A DNA stretch of 64,000 nt. Source: Billgrantia zhangzhouensis (GTDB taxonomy: Bacteria; Pseudomonadota; Gammaproteobacteria; Pseudomonadales; Halomonadaceae). The stretch spans positions 1 to 64,000 of the forward strand of contig NZ_JABFTT010000012.1 of NCBI RefSeq assembly GCF_021404465.1, read 5' to 3'. Shown piece by piece: positions 42,148 through 51,215 of the stretch (positions within the stretch are counted from its first letter, which is position 1; the number at the start of each line of letters is the position of its first letter). Made by a program: the position numbers and the translations under genes. The notes beneath the pieces are model-generated. The model was given only the letters and a program-made list of their open reading frames with translations. It did no database searches and was not told where the DNA came from.

Positions 42148-43080
42148 GTGAATGAGGCCGAGCCTACTCCTGAGGACGCTTTGCGAATCCCAGCCGAGGC
42201 CATGTGGCAATGCATGCCGAGCGAGCACCTTGCACTGCCGCAACGCTCTGAGCTACAGGACGTTGTGCTGCAACTCTTCACGCATCACAGCATCACTGAA
42301 CCCGTACTGATTCCGGCCGTGGCTGAACCGCTGCTCGTGATGGTGCTGTCCGGATCGGCCATCGTCGAGGAACGCACCCTGGGCGGTGAGTGGGAAGTGG
42401 CGCAGGTGCAGGTGGGGGACTTCTATTTGACCAGCACGGCGTTGCCGTATGAGATGCGCTGGCAGGCCAGAGGGGGCGACACCTTCGAGGTGATGCATCT
42501 GTATCTGGCCCATTCGCTGATCGACCAAGCCACCCGCCACCTGCTGGGTAGTCAGGCCGGCCCGATCAGCTTCTTCGATATCTCCGGCGGACAAGACGAT
42601 CTGGTGCGAATGCTGCTCGAGCAGATACGGCTGGAGCTGGTCAAACAGCACGAGCCCAGCCCACTGTTCGTCCGCAGCCTGGCCCAGGCATTGTCCGTCC
42701 ACCTCGTTCGGACTTACCGCAACCCGGAACTCATGGGCAGGCGCAGCAACGCGCTGCAAGCCTACAAACTGCGTCGGGTCATCGACTTGATGGATCAGCA
42801 CCTGGCCGAGCCCTTTTCTCTGGCGGACTTGGCTGAAGCTGCGCAATTGAGCGAATACCACTTCAGCCGGCTGTTCAAGCAGGCGACCGGGCTATCGCCG
42901 TCGCAATACTTCATTCGTCTGCGCATGGACCGGGCCCGTCAGCTGCTGCTGGAAACCGACTGCAGCATCATTGATATCGGAATGGAGGTAGGCTATTCGA
43001 GCCCTAGTCATTTCTCGCAGGTATTCCGCCACCAAGTTGGCATCTCTCCAAGCGCTTATCGCAACCCGGAGCGCGGCTAG
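42148..43080 (+). CDS. AraC-family regulator (cupin_6 type)
   Basis: A protein of about 310 aa. The N-terminal cupin-like part (LPQRSELQDVVLQLF, EPLLVMVLSGSAIVEE) precedes a C-terminal AraC domain (FSLADLAEAAQLSEYHFSRLFK and IGMEVGYSSPSHFSQVFRHQVG). The open frame extends upstream, but the GTG at 42148 with GGATGG in front gives a family-like N-terminus; the start is uncertain. It is divergent from the FabG-like SDR. Confidence 0.82.
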   Translation: MNEAEPTPEDALRIPAEAMWQCMPSEHLALPQRSELQDVVLQLFTHHSITEPVLIPAVAEPLLVMVLSGSAIVEERTLGGEWEVAQVQVGDFYLTSTALPYEMRWQARGGDTFEVMHLYLAHSLIDQATRHLLGSQAGPISFFDISGGQDDLVRMLLEQIRLELVKQHEPSPLFVRSLAQALSVHLVRTYRNPELMGRRSNALQAYKLRRVIDLMDQHLAEPFSLADLAEAAQLSEYHFSRLFKQATGLSPSQYFIRLRMDRARQLLLETDCSIIDIGMEVGYSSPSHFSQVFRHQVGISPSAYRNPERG

Positions 43081-43084
43081 GCTA

Positions 43085-43365
43085 ATGACGATGCTCTCAT
43101 GGGGCATCCTTCTCTTCGTCCAGGTGGCCCAGGTAATCTCCTCACCCGCTGCAACTATCCCCACTCCGAAAGCAGTCAGTCCATACCCTCCTCCCAGCAT
43201 GACCAGAACATCAGTCAGGGGCACCAGCAGCATCCCGGCGAAGAGCAGGCCATGCCCAGCTTTTACCAGCTTGGTGGCCGGGCTCTGCCGTGGGCGCTGC
43301 CGGCGCTGGCTCATTACCCAGAAAATGCGCAGCACAATCAATCCGGTCAGCAAGGTACCGATGGG
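43085..43365 (-). pseudogene. Cytochrome b561 fragment
   Basis: The minus strand encodes LTGLIVLRIFWVMSQRRQRP, then TKLVKAGHGLLFAGMLLVPL and a GGYGLTAFGV segment. These match the first two membrane helices and heme His region of bacterial cytochrome b561. An in-frame TAG at 43366-43368 and loss of the remaining helices at the AraC gene border show that it is a remnant. Confidence 0.6.
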
Positions 43366-43488
43366 CTACCGCTAAGGCGCGATAGACCATATCCGGCAGA
43401 CAGTCTGAGTGGCCAAAATGCACCGGCGCGAGTACGCGTCTTTCGGGAATTGGTCCGTACGGAGCTGAACGCAGTGCAGAAAGAAGCT

Positions 43489-43869
43489 TCAGGTCTGCTC
43501 CTGTAGGGCCTGATACCGTGTGCGGGCAGCCACAATGTCGCCGTGATGCGTATCTGCCCAGGCCACCAGTTGCTGCATCGGCTCGAGAAAGGAGCGGCCC
43601 AGAGGGGTCAGGGTATATTCCACCCGAGGGGGAACCTCGGGATAGAGCGTGCGCGTGATGAAGCCATCCCGTTCCAACTGCTTGAGCGTGCGGGAGAGCA
43701 TCTGCTTCGAGATATCGTCAATCTCGCGCATCAGGGCATTAAAGCGCAGGGTGCCGGGAGCCAGAGCTTCAAGGATCAGCAGGCTCCACTGATTACCAAT
43801 GCGGTCGAGCACGTCGCGAATCGGGCAGGGCTGTTCGAGCATCTCTTCGCCGTCAGGAACCATTGTCAT
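43489..43869 (-). CDS. HxlR-family transcriptional regulator
   Basis: A 126-aa winged-helix protein with the HxlR pattern: CPIRDVLDRIGNQWSLLIL (the conserved Cys at about 15), LRFNALMREIDDISKQMLSRTLKQLERDG and EYTLTPLGRSF. Some relatives sense oxidants or aldehydes through the N-terminal Cys. GGAG lies 5 bases before the ATG. It is divergent from the oxidoreductase gene at 44025. Confidence 0.9.
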   Translation of the reverse strand: MTMVPDGEEMLEQPCPIRDVLDRIGNQWSLLILEALAPGTLRFNALMREIDDISKQMLSRTLKQLERDGFITRTLYPEVPPRVEYTLTPLGRSFLEPMQQLVAWADTHHGDIVAARTRYQALQEQT

Positions 43870-43974
43870 TGTTTCTCCATGAATGAATGGTGGTGCATGG
43901 TCGCATTGTCGTGACCCGGTCAGGTAAAGGTGACTTCTTGCGCGGTCACGGTATCTCCTTTAAGTTTACCTCAC

Positions 43975-43991
43975 GGTCTGAAAATTAGACC
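43975..43991. promoter_or_regulatory. Possible HxlR operator
   Basis: Inverted repeat GGTCT-gaaaatt-AGACC in the gap between the HxlR gene and the divergent oxidoreductase gene, 34 bases before the latter's ATG. The role is inferred from position only. Confidence 0.45.
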
Positions 43992-44024
43992 AAGTATAAA
44001 AAACTGAACTTATAGGAGTGTCTC

Positions 44025-44636
44025 ATGGCAAATGTTGCGCTTATCGGGGCGTCGGGTGATGCCGGCTCACGTATTCTCGCAGAACTGTCCGATCGGGGGC
44101 ATCGGGTGACAGCCATTGCTCGCCATACGGACAGAATCGCCTCATTGCCTGGCGTCACGCCGAGGCAGGGCGATGCCAACGACCAGCAGGTGCTGAGCGC
44201 CTTGCTCAAGGGGCATGATGCGGTCATCAGTGCCGTGCCCTTTACGGCCAGCAACGTCAAGATACTGGTGGGCGCGGTACGCGATAGTGGGGTGACGCGC
44301 TATCTGGTGGTGGGCGGGGCAGGCAGCCTTGAGGTGTCACCCGGCGAGAAGGTCATCGATCAGCCGGATTTCCCCGAAGCCTACAAGCCCGAAGCGCGCG
44401 CTGGCAGTGAGTTTCTGGACTTCCTTCGCGGCGTTGATGATCTCTACTGGACGTTCCTGTCGCCTTCGGCAGAGTTCGTTCCCGGCGAACGTACCGGAAG
44501 GTTTCGTCTTGGACAGGATACGCTGCTGACCCATGCGGAAGGCTCCAGTATCTCCTTTGAAGACTACGCCATCGCACTGGTAGATGAGTTGGAAAAACCC
44601 GCTCATGTACGTCAGCGCTTCACGGTTGGCTACTGA
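44025..44636 (+). CDS. NAD(P)H-binding oxidoreductase (atypical SDR, NmrA/YwnB-like)
   Basis: A 203-aa Rossmann protein that starts MANVALIGASGDAGSRIL, with the G-x-S-G-D-x-G motif, DAVISAVPF, and YLVVGGAGSLEVSPG. Proteins of this group are NAD(P)H-dependent reductases often placed next to HxlR regulators. AGGAG precedes the ATG. Confidence 0.85.
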   Translation: MANVALIGASGDAGSRILAELSDRGHRVTAIARHTDRIASLPGVTPRQGDANDQQVLSALLKGHDAVISAVPFTASNVKILVGAVRDSGVTRYLVVGGAGSLEVSPGEKVIDQPDFPEAYKPEARAGSEFLDFLRGVDDLYWTFLSPSAEFVPGERTGRFRLGQDTLLTHAEGSSISFEDYAIALVDELEKPAHVRQRFTVGY

Positions 44637-44660
44637 TGATGTCACGAAGGAAACAAGTTC

Positions 44661-44813
44661 ATGCCGATCGCCAAAGCCCTTGGTGTTGTCTCCACGGCCC
44701 TGCTTACCGTACCCACCTTATCGTTTGCCCAGCCGGAGCGGGACGCTGGGTCGGATCGAGCGGTGTTTGAGACCTCGAAGGTTGGTTTCGAAGGTCAGAC
44801 GCTGACCTGGTAG
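44661..44813 (+). pseudogene. Start of a secreted protein, truncated (50 codons)
   Basis: ATG preceded by AAGGA, a good signal peptide (MPIAKALGVVSTALLTVPTL, cleavage near SFA|QP) and about 25 further residues ending VGFEGQTLTW and TAG. The end looks like the first strand of a periplasmic alpha/beta-hydrolase, so it is probably the surviving 5' end of such a gene. A functional short exported peptide cannot be excluded. Confidence 0.45.
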
Positions 44814-44836
44814 CGACCCGGATTGATGGCGATAGA

Positions 44837-44862
44837 AAATGGCCCTCGTGGCCATTTCTTTT
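44837..44862 (+). terminator. Rho-independent terminator
   Basis: Stem aaatggcc / ggccattt (8 bp) with a 5-base loop, then cttttaa. It ends the transcript of the oxidoreductase and the truncated ORF. Confidence 0.75.
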
Positions 44863-44877
44863 AACTATCAGAACTAC

Positions 44878-44891
44878 CTACCGGTCGGTAG
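44878..44891. promoter_or_regulatory. Probable TetR operator
   Basis: Palindrome CTACCGgtCGGTAG, 84 bases before the TetR-family start, next to an AT-rich promoter-like region. The regulator gene and the following transporter gene are transcribed from here. Confidence 0.65.
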
Positions 44892-44974
44892 CTTTTTGAG
44901 TTAGGATGCGCTGCACGGTGTTCGAAATCTTGTGGCGAGCGTCACCGGGTTTACCACTTCCTAGAGTACAGATA

Positions 44975-45568
44975 ATGCCATCCACCACGACACCCGCGCT
45001 CAAGCGAGTGCTCAATGCAGCAGTGGTTCAGTTCGCCCGGCATGGCTATGAAGGGGCATCGCTGTCGGGTATTGCCGCTGACGCCGGGATTCGCAAGGCG
45101 TCGCTCTATTCGCATGTCAAAAACAAGAACGCGCTGTTTCTGGCGGTCTTTGAAGATGCGCTGCACAGCGAAGCGCGTTTTGCCCGTGACTGCTTTGCTC
45201 GTCCCGATCCCAAGTGGCCAGGGCAGAATTATTGCGAGTCCCTGCTGGCGCGCTACGCCGATTCCGAGCATTTCCGCTTTTTGCTGCGTACTGCCTATAT
45301 CCCGCCTGAGCCGCTCTTTCACGAGCTTCAGGAGGGCTACGAGACCTACATGCAGCAACTGCTGGCGGACTTTACGACAGCGCTGCGCCGCCATGTCGGA
45401 GGTGTCCTTTCCGATCGGGACGCTGACATCATGGGGCACGCCTGGATGGGCATGGTCGATAGCCTGCACGTGGCACTGATTTATATCGGTCAGGCGCGTT
45501 TCGAGGCACGCCTCAATGCACTTGAACATCTCATGGGCGACAGCATCGCAAGGCTTGTTAAAGGTTAA
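44975..45568 (+). CDS. TetR/AcrR-family regulator
   Basis: A 197-aa repressor. The HTH is clear (YEGASLSGIAADAGIRKASLYSHVKNK), and the C-terminal part is all-helical. ATG at 44975 gives the family-sized protein; longer readings add unrelated residues and reach back to the operator. The transporter gene follows 4 bases later, so the regulator probably controls its own operon with that transporter. Confidence 0.87.
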   Translation: MPSTTTPALKRVLNAAVVQFARHGYEGASLSGIAADAGIRKASLYSHVKNKNALFLAVFEDALHSEARFARDCFARPDPKWPGQNYCESLLARYADSEHFRFLLRTAYIPPEPLFHELQEGYETYMQQLLADFTTALRRHVGGVLSDRDADIMGHAWMGMVDSLHVALIYIGQARFEARLNALEHLMGDSIARLVKG

Positions 45569-45572
45569 CGTC

Positions 45573-46799
45573 ATGATTGAACAGACTGCTCGCGCGAGCA
45601 CCTACCAGAGCACTGTGGGCATGGCGCTGGTGATCTTGCTGGCCCTGCTGACCGCACTCGATGCCATGGCCATCGACATGTACCTGCCCGGCATGCCGAT
45701 GATTGCGCAGACCTATGACGTCTCGGCCGGCAGTGTGCAGCAAACGCTTTCCGTTTTTCTGGCCGGGCTGGCGCTGGGGCAGTGCCTGTATGGTCCGCTA
45801 CTGGAGCGCTTTGGGCGGCGCATGCCACTCATGGTGGGGCTCGTGATCTTTGTGGCAGGCTCGGTGGTCGCGGCCCTCGCGCCAACGCTCGAGTGGCTGC
45901 TGGCCGCGCGCTTTCTACAGGCTATCGGGGCTGCGGCCGGGCTGGTCGCCCCGCGTGCCATCGTGGCCGATCTCTGCGACGTGAACAGTTCTGCCCGAAT
46001 CTTTTCGCTGCTGATGCAAGTCATGATGATTGCCCCGGTCGTGGCCCCCATGATGGGCGGTTTTCTGCTCGAGCACGGCGGTTGGCGCGGTATCTTCTGG
46101 ACGCTGGCGTTGTTCGGAGGCATTGGTCTGGTGTGGAGTCTGAAGGCCATTCCTGAGTCACTCGACCCCGAGCATCGCGTGGCGTTGAGCGTGGGCAGCG
46201 TGGTGCAGGGCTACCTTGCCCAGTCACGCCGCCGGGTTTTCATGGCCTATACGGCGGCCGGCGGTTTTGTACTGGGGTCGCTGTTTACCTACATCAGTGC
46301 CGCCGCCTTCGTGTTTACCGAGCATTTCGGTATGACGCCGACTCATTTCAGCTATCTGTTTGCCGCCAACTCGGTCGGGCTGATTCTGGGCGGGGCGTTG
46401 GCCAATTGGCTGTCCGTGAGCGGCATGACGCCAGCACGCGTTACCTATATCGGGCTTGGTGTGCACGCCCTGGCCGGCGCGCTGTTAACTCTAGCCGTCA
46501 CGTCCGGCCTGGCCACTTTCGAGGTCTATGTGGGATTGCTGGCGGTTGCGATCGGGGCGCTCGGACTGGTGTTTGGCAACCTGACGGCGCTGACCATGAA
46601 CCATGGCGGCCGGCAGGCGGGCGTGGCCTCGGCACTGATGGGCACACTACATTACCTGCTGGCGGCCGGTGTGGGCTACGTCGTCAGTCTGGCCACGCAG
46701 GGACCAGCGCTGATGCCTTTGACTATCGCCCTCTGCGGGGCCACGGCCATTGCGCTGTGTGCACTGGCGACTCGATTGATGTACCGCGAAGAAGACTAG
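45573..46799 (+). CDS. Bcr/CflA-family MFS drug transporter
   Basis: A 408-aa antiporter with 12 hydrophobic spans. The Bcr/CflA hallmark sequences are AMAIDMYLPGMPMIA in the first loop, GPLLERFGRRMPL and the R-A-I-V-x-D region (PRAIVADLCD). ATG at 45573 follows AAAGG. It is unrelated in detail to the FloR-like exporter at 2083. The substrate is unknown; drug or metabolite export under TetR control is likely. Confidence 0.88.
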   Translation: MIEQTARASTYQSTVGMALVILLALLTALDAMAIDMYLPGMPMIAQTYDVSAGSVQQTLSVFLAGLALGQCLYGPLLERFGRRMPLMVGLVIFVAGSVVAALAPTLEWLLAARFLQAIGAAAGLVAPRAIVADLCDVNSSARIFSLLMQVMMIAPVVAPMMGGFLLEHGGWRGIFWTLALFGGIGLVWSLKAIPESLDPEHRVALSVGSVVQGYLAQSRRRVFMAYTAAGGFVLGSLFTYISAAAFVFTEHFGMTPTHFSYLFAANSVGLILGGALANWLSVSGMTPARVTYIGLGVHALAGALLTLAVTSGLATFEVYVGLLAVAIGALGLVFGNLTALTMNHGGRQAGVASALMGTLHYLLAAGVGYVVSLATQGPALMPLTIALCGATAIALCALATRLMYREED

Positions 46800-46925
46800 C
46801 TGCGGCGTGAGCGGGATAGCGGGTAGCTGCCCTTCGCCTCTTCGTTGATGACCCAACACATACCCAGACGTAAATTTCGCGAGCCATAACGCCGGCGAGC
46901 CCTTTCGATTCCGCTTACGCCGGCG

Positions 46926-46965
46926 CTCGACAGGATCAGGCAAGTTTTACGCAAGGTATGGCAAG
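46926..46965 (+). promoter_or_regulatory. Orphan copy of the AraC-type direct-repeat site
   Basis: Repeats the block at 35849-35887: cgacaggatc, ggcaagttttacgca and a second ggcaag, again exactly 21 bp apart. No gene begins after it in either direction: a transporter gene ends to the left and an RND gene ends to the right. Confidence 0.5.
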
Positions 46966-46994
46966 CGCTTATCGAAACTCGGAGTACGACTAGG

Positions 46995-49900
46995 CTAATC
47001 CGCTGGGTAATGAGGCGCAGGTATCAATCGCCCGAAGCGCCTGGCAGCCCAGCCCACAGCATCGTCCACACAGCTGTACACCACCGGAATGACGAGCAGG
47101 CTCAGCAGCGTCGAGGTCATCAGCCCACCGATCACGACGAAGGCCATGGGCGCTCGGAAGCTGGGGTCGCCAGCCCAACCCAAGGCGACGGGCATCATGC
47201 CTGCCCCCATGGCGATCGTTGTCATCACGATGGGACGGACACGCTTGCGGCAGGCATCGAGAATGGCGTCCCGGCGGTCGAGGCCGTGCTCCTGGCGGGC
47301 GATGATGATGTAGTCCACCAGCAGGATCGAGTTCTTCGTGGCAATGCCCATCAGCATGACCAGCCCGATCAGTGCGGGAAGCGACAGCGCCGACTGAGTG
47401 ACGAACAGCGCAAGGAAAGCCCCGGGAACGGAGAGCACCAGCGCCACGAGGATGGTGACCGGCTGCATGAAACTCCTGAATAGCAGTACCAGCACCATGT
47501 AGATGCACAGCACGCCGGTCAGCATCGCGATAGCGAAGCCCGCTGCCACCTCGGCCATCTCTTCCGCATCGCCAGCCGCCGCCTGGTGTATGCCCGGCGG
47601 CAGTTGGCGCACGCTGGGCAGCTCCTGAACGATCTGCTCGATTTCCCCTAGCGGGCGCCCCTGCAGCACTACCTCGAAGTTGATGTTGCGCAGGCGGTCG
47701 TACCGGGTGATTTCCGCCGGCCCGCTGCTCTATTCGAGAGACGCCACGTTTTCGAGCGGCACCATCCCCCTCGCACCGGGGACGGGCAGGCGCCGGAGGG
47801 TCGCGATGTCCTGCCGGGCGGCATCCGCCAGGCGCACCATGATCGGCACCTGGCGCTCACTGAGGTTCAGCTTCGGCAAATCCTCCGTATCGTCACCCAT
47901 CGTGGCGATACGCAGCGTGTCAGCGATGGCCGAGGCCGACACGCCAAGATCGGCGGCGCGGACGAAATCGGGGCGTACGATGAGCTCGGGCCTGACCAGG
48001 CTGGCCGTCGAACTCACGGCGCCGAGGCCAGGAATGGCGCGAAGATCCTGCTCTATTTGCCGGGCATGCTGCTCGAGAAGCCGGCTATCCTCTCCGGCCA
48101 GTACCAGTTCGTAGATGTCGTCGTCGCCCACGCTGGTTCGCACGCCGGGAAGGGTGGCGAGCGCATCGCGCAGCTGCTGCTCGATCGTCTGCCTCGTGAT
48201 GCCGGCACGGTTTGTGCGATCCACCAGACCTACGGTCAGCATCACGCTGGTAACATCGGCATCGTTACCAGCCGATGCGTCCCCGATGGCGGTAAAGACA
48301 CGGGTGACCATTTCATGCTCCTCCAACCTTGCGCGTGCCTGCTCGGCAAGCTTTGTCGCTTCCGACAAGGTGCTCCCGGGCGGCAAAGTCAGCATCGCTT
48401 GCGTCTGGGAATTGTCCTCGGGGGGGGAGGAACGCGCCCGGCAGGGTCGTTGCCAGCCATAGGCCACCGGCGAAGCAGGCGGCCGCTGCGACGAGCGTCG
48501 TCTTGCGCTGGCGCAGGCACCAACTGGCACCGGCCAGGTAGTAGGCAATCCACTTCGGTTCGCGATGGCCTTGGCCGGGTTTGCGCAGCAGGTAGGCGGC
48601 CATCGTTGGCGTGAGCAGGCGTGCCACCACCAGCGAGAACAGTACCGCCACGGAGGCCGTCCAGCCGAACTGGAAGAAGAAGCGTCCCACCGTGCCGCTC
48701 ATGAAGGCCGTAGGGAGAAAAACGGCGATCAGCGTAAAGGTGGTGGCGACTACCGCCAGGCCGATTTCCGCCGCCGCATCCATCGCCGCCCGGCGCGGAG
48801 GCTTACCCATCAGCAGATGGCGTTCGATGTTCTCGATTTCGACGATGGCATCGTCCACCAGCACGCCGATCACCAGCGAGATCGCCAGCAGCGTCACGAT
48901 GTTGAGCGAGAAGCCCATCAGGTGCATGAGGCCGAAGGTCGGAATGATCGACAGCGGTAGCGTCACGGCGGCGATCAGCGTCGCCCTCCAGTCGCGCAGG
49001 AAGAAGAACACGACCAGCACGGCAAGCAGCATGCCCTCGTACAGGATGCGCATGGAGCCCCGGTAGTTCTCCCGTACAGGCTCGACGAAGTCGAAGGCTT
49101 GCTGGATCTCGACATGAGGGTGTTGCGCCTGCAAGGCGGCGAGGGCGGACTTGACGCCTTCGGCCACGTCGACCTCGCCGTACCCGCGTGCTCGCGTCAT
49201 CTCGAAGCCGACGACAGGCACTCCATCGAGAAACGCCGCCGAACGCCGCTCGGCCACGGTATCGGTGACGCTCGCGACCTGGCCGAGGCGAATGCGGCGG
49301 CCGTCGCTGAGCGCCAGCTCCATCGCCGCCAGTTCGGCCGCCGACCCGGTATTGGCGAGGATGCGCACGACCTGTTCGGCGCCTCCGACATTCGCGCGTC
49401 CACCGGGCGCTTCCCGCTGTGCCTGGCGTAACTGCCGTGAGATGTCGAGTGCCGTCGTGTTCAATGCCTGCAGGCGGTTCGGGTGCAGCGCCACGAGGAC
49501 CTCGCGGTCGACACCGCCGATCCGCCGTATCGAGTCCACACCGGGCACGGCCAGAACGGCCCTGGCGATCCTGTCATCCACGAACCAGGACAGCGCCTCC
49601 TCGTCCAGATGAGAGGAGGCCACCGTGTAGAGCAGAAGCGGGTCTTCGGAGAAGCCTCGCTTCCGGATCACCGGGTCGCGTAGCTCGGCAGGCAGCTCCG
49701 AGCGTATACGCGAGACGGCGTCGCGCACGTCATCGACCGCTTCCTGCACCGGTTTTTCCAGCCGGAACTCGGTGCCGATCTCGGCGTGCCCATCGGTCAG
49801 CGTGGTAGTGATGTGCTTGACGCCGTCCACCGTGGCAATGGCGTTCTCGATCTTGCGCGCGACTTCGTTCTCCATCAGGGCCGGGGCTGCACCGGGCAGC

Positions 49901-50055
49901 GAGGCGGAGACGACTACCCGGGGTATGTCCACATCCGGTAAGTCCTGGATGACCATTTCCCGGAAAGACATCAGCCCTAACGACGTCAACAGTACGAAGA
50001 GCAGAACGACCGGGATGGGGTTTCGAATCGCCCAGGAGGAGGTGTTGAGCGTCAT
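46995..50055 (-). pseudogene. RND efflux permease gene broken by a frameshift and a stop codon
   Basis: The gene would encode about 1,020 residues of an AcrB-like RND permease. The first 545 or so codons (50055 to about 48420) are intact: porter domain, transmembrane helices and the proton relay (VLVDDAIVEIENIER). At a C8 tract (plus-strand G at 48420-48427) the frame shifts; with seven C the protein would continue as FLPPEDNSQTQA, as in homologues. The second part runs to a TAG at 47730-47732 (after ENVASLE). The third part resumes in the same frame (RYDRLRNINFEVVLQG to 46995) and ends with normal RND helices. Two separate lesions make sequencing error unlikely as the only cause. Adaptor and channel genes upstream are intact. 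Confidence 0.85.
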
Positions 50056-51215
50056 GGCTGCCTCACATTCAGCGCTGTTGCCAAACTTTCTGCGCTCTCG
50101 CCAAGCCCCTCGATCACTTCTACCTGGTCGCCGTCGCCCAGGAAGGCGCCGCCCGAAGCGACGACCGTGGCGTCGGGCTCCAGCCCGGAGAGAATTTCGA
50201 TACGGTCATCCGTGTGCTGGCCCAGTAGCACCTTCAACTCCGTTATCCGGCCGTTACCATCGACACGGTGCACGTAGCCAAAGCCGTCGCGTAGCTGCAC
50301 GGCGGATCGCGGCAAGGTCAAGGCCTGGCGCGTCCCCAGCTCGAACTCGCCACGTGCGAACATGCCCGCCCGGGCGACGTCGCTTATCGGTAGATCGACA
50401 TAGACCAGCCCATTGCGGGTGGCGCTATCCACCAGTGGCGCGATCGTGCGCACGCGACCTTCCAGCTCGCGGCCTCCCGGCAAGATGACCCTGGCGCTCA
50501 GGCCGGGCTGCAGCCGCTCCAGCTCGGAAGCGGTAACCTCGGCCCGCCATTCCAGTCGCCCGTGCCGGATCAGGCGGAACAGTTCCTGGCCCGCGGGAAG
50601 TACGGCGCCAACCGTGGCACTGCGGGACGAGATCACGCCATCGTCGGGGGCGTGCACCTGGGTCTGGGCCAGGCGGAGTTGCTGCACGCGCTCGACGGCT
50701 CGAGTCGCTTCCAGGCGCGCCCGCGCCGTGCGCGCCGCCGTGCTGTACTGAAGGATCTGTTGGGTCGCCATCGCGCCTGTCGCCCGTAGTTCTTGGGCAC
50801 GCTGCGCGTTGTCCTCGGCTTCGGCGAGTGCCGCTTCGGCCTCGGCGACGGCAGCGCGGCTCTGCGCGAGTTCGGCGCTCACCGTATCGGAGGCGAACGT
50901 GGCAAGTACCTGACCGCGCTGCACGACGTCGCCCACGTTGACCTCGACGCTGGCCAGGCGCAGGCCGTTCGCCTCGGTGCCTATGCTGGCTTCCTGCCAA
51001 GCCGTGACGTTCCCGTGCGCGGCGATCCTGGTGGGCAGCATGGCGGGCCGTGGTGTGGTCACTGCCACGCTCAGTGCGGGCTGGGCGATCGCCGCGGCGT
51101 CGCTGTCCCTGGCAGCGCTGCCCGAGGTGCCGCGGGAGGCGTGCATGACCCAGGCGACTGCTACGGTAACGATCACCGCAATGACCGCCAGTGAACGTAA
51201 TTTACTCATTGTCAT
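50052..51215 (-). CDS. RND efflux periplasmic adaptor
   Basis: A 387-aa HlyD-like adaptor. A short N-terminal anchor or signal (LAVIAVIVTVAVAWVMHAS) is followed by a lipoyl half (SVEVNVGDVVQRGQVLATF), an alpha-hairpin (about 100-180, AAVAEAEAALAEAEDNAQRA) and beta-barrel domains. Its stop overlaps the permease start by 4 bases (ATGA). The gene order OMF-adaptor-permease on the minus strand is that of tripartite RND pumps. Confidence 0.9.
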   Translation of the reverse strand: MTMSKLRSLAVIAVIVTVAVAWVMHASRGTSGSAARDSDAAAIAQPALSVAVTTPRPAMLPTRIAAHGNVTAWQEASIGTEANGLRLASVEVNVGDVVQRGQVLATFASDTVSAELAQSRAAVAEAEAALAEAEDNAQRAQELRATGAMATQQILQYSTAARTARARLEATRAVERVQQLRLAQTQVHAPDDGVISSRSATVGAVLPAGQELFRLIRHGRLEWRAEVTASELERLQPGLSARVILPGGRELEGRVRTIAPLVDSATRNGLVYVDLPISDVARAGMFARGEFELGTRQALTLPRSAVQLRDGFGYVHRVDGNGRITELKVLLGQHTDDRIEILSGLEPDATVVASGGAFLGDGDQVEVIEGLGESAESLATALNVRQP

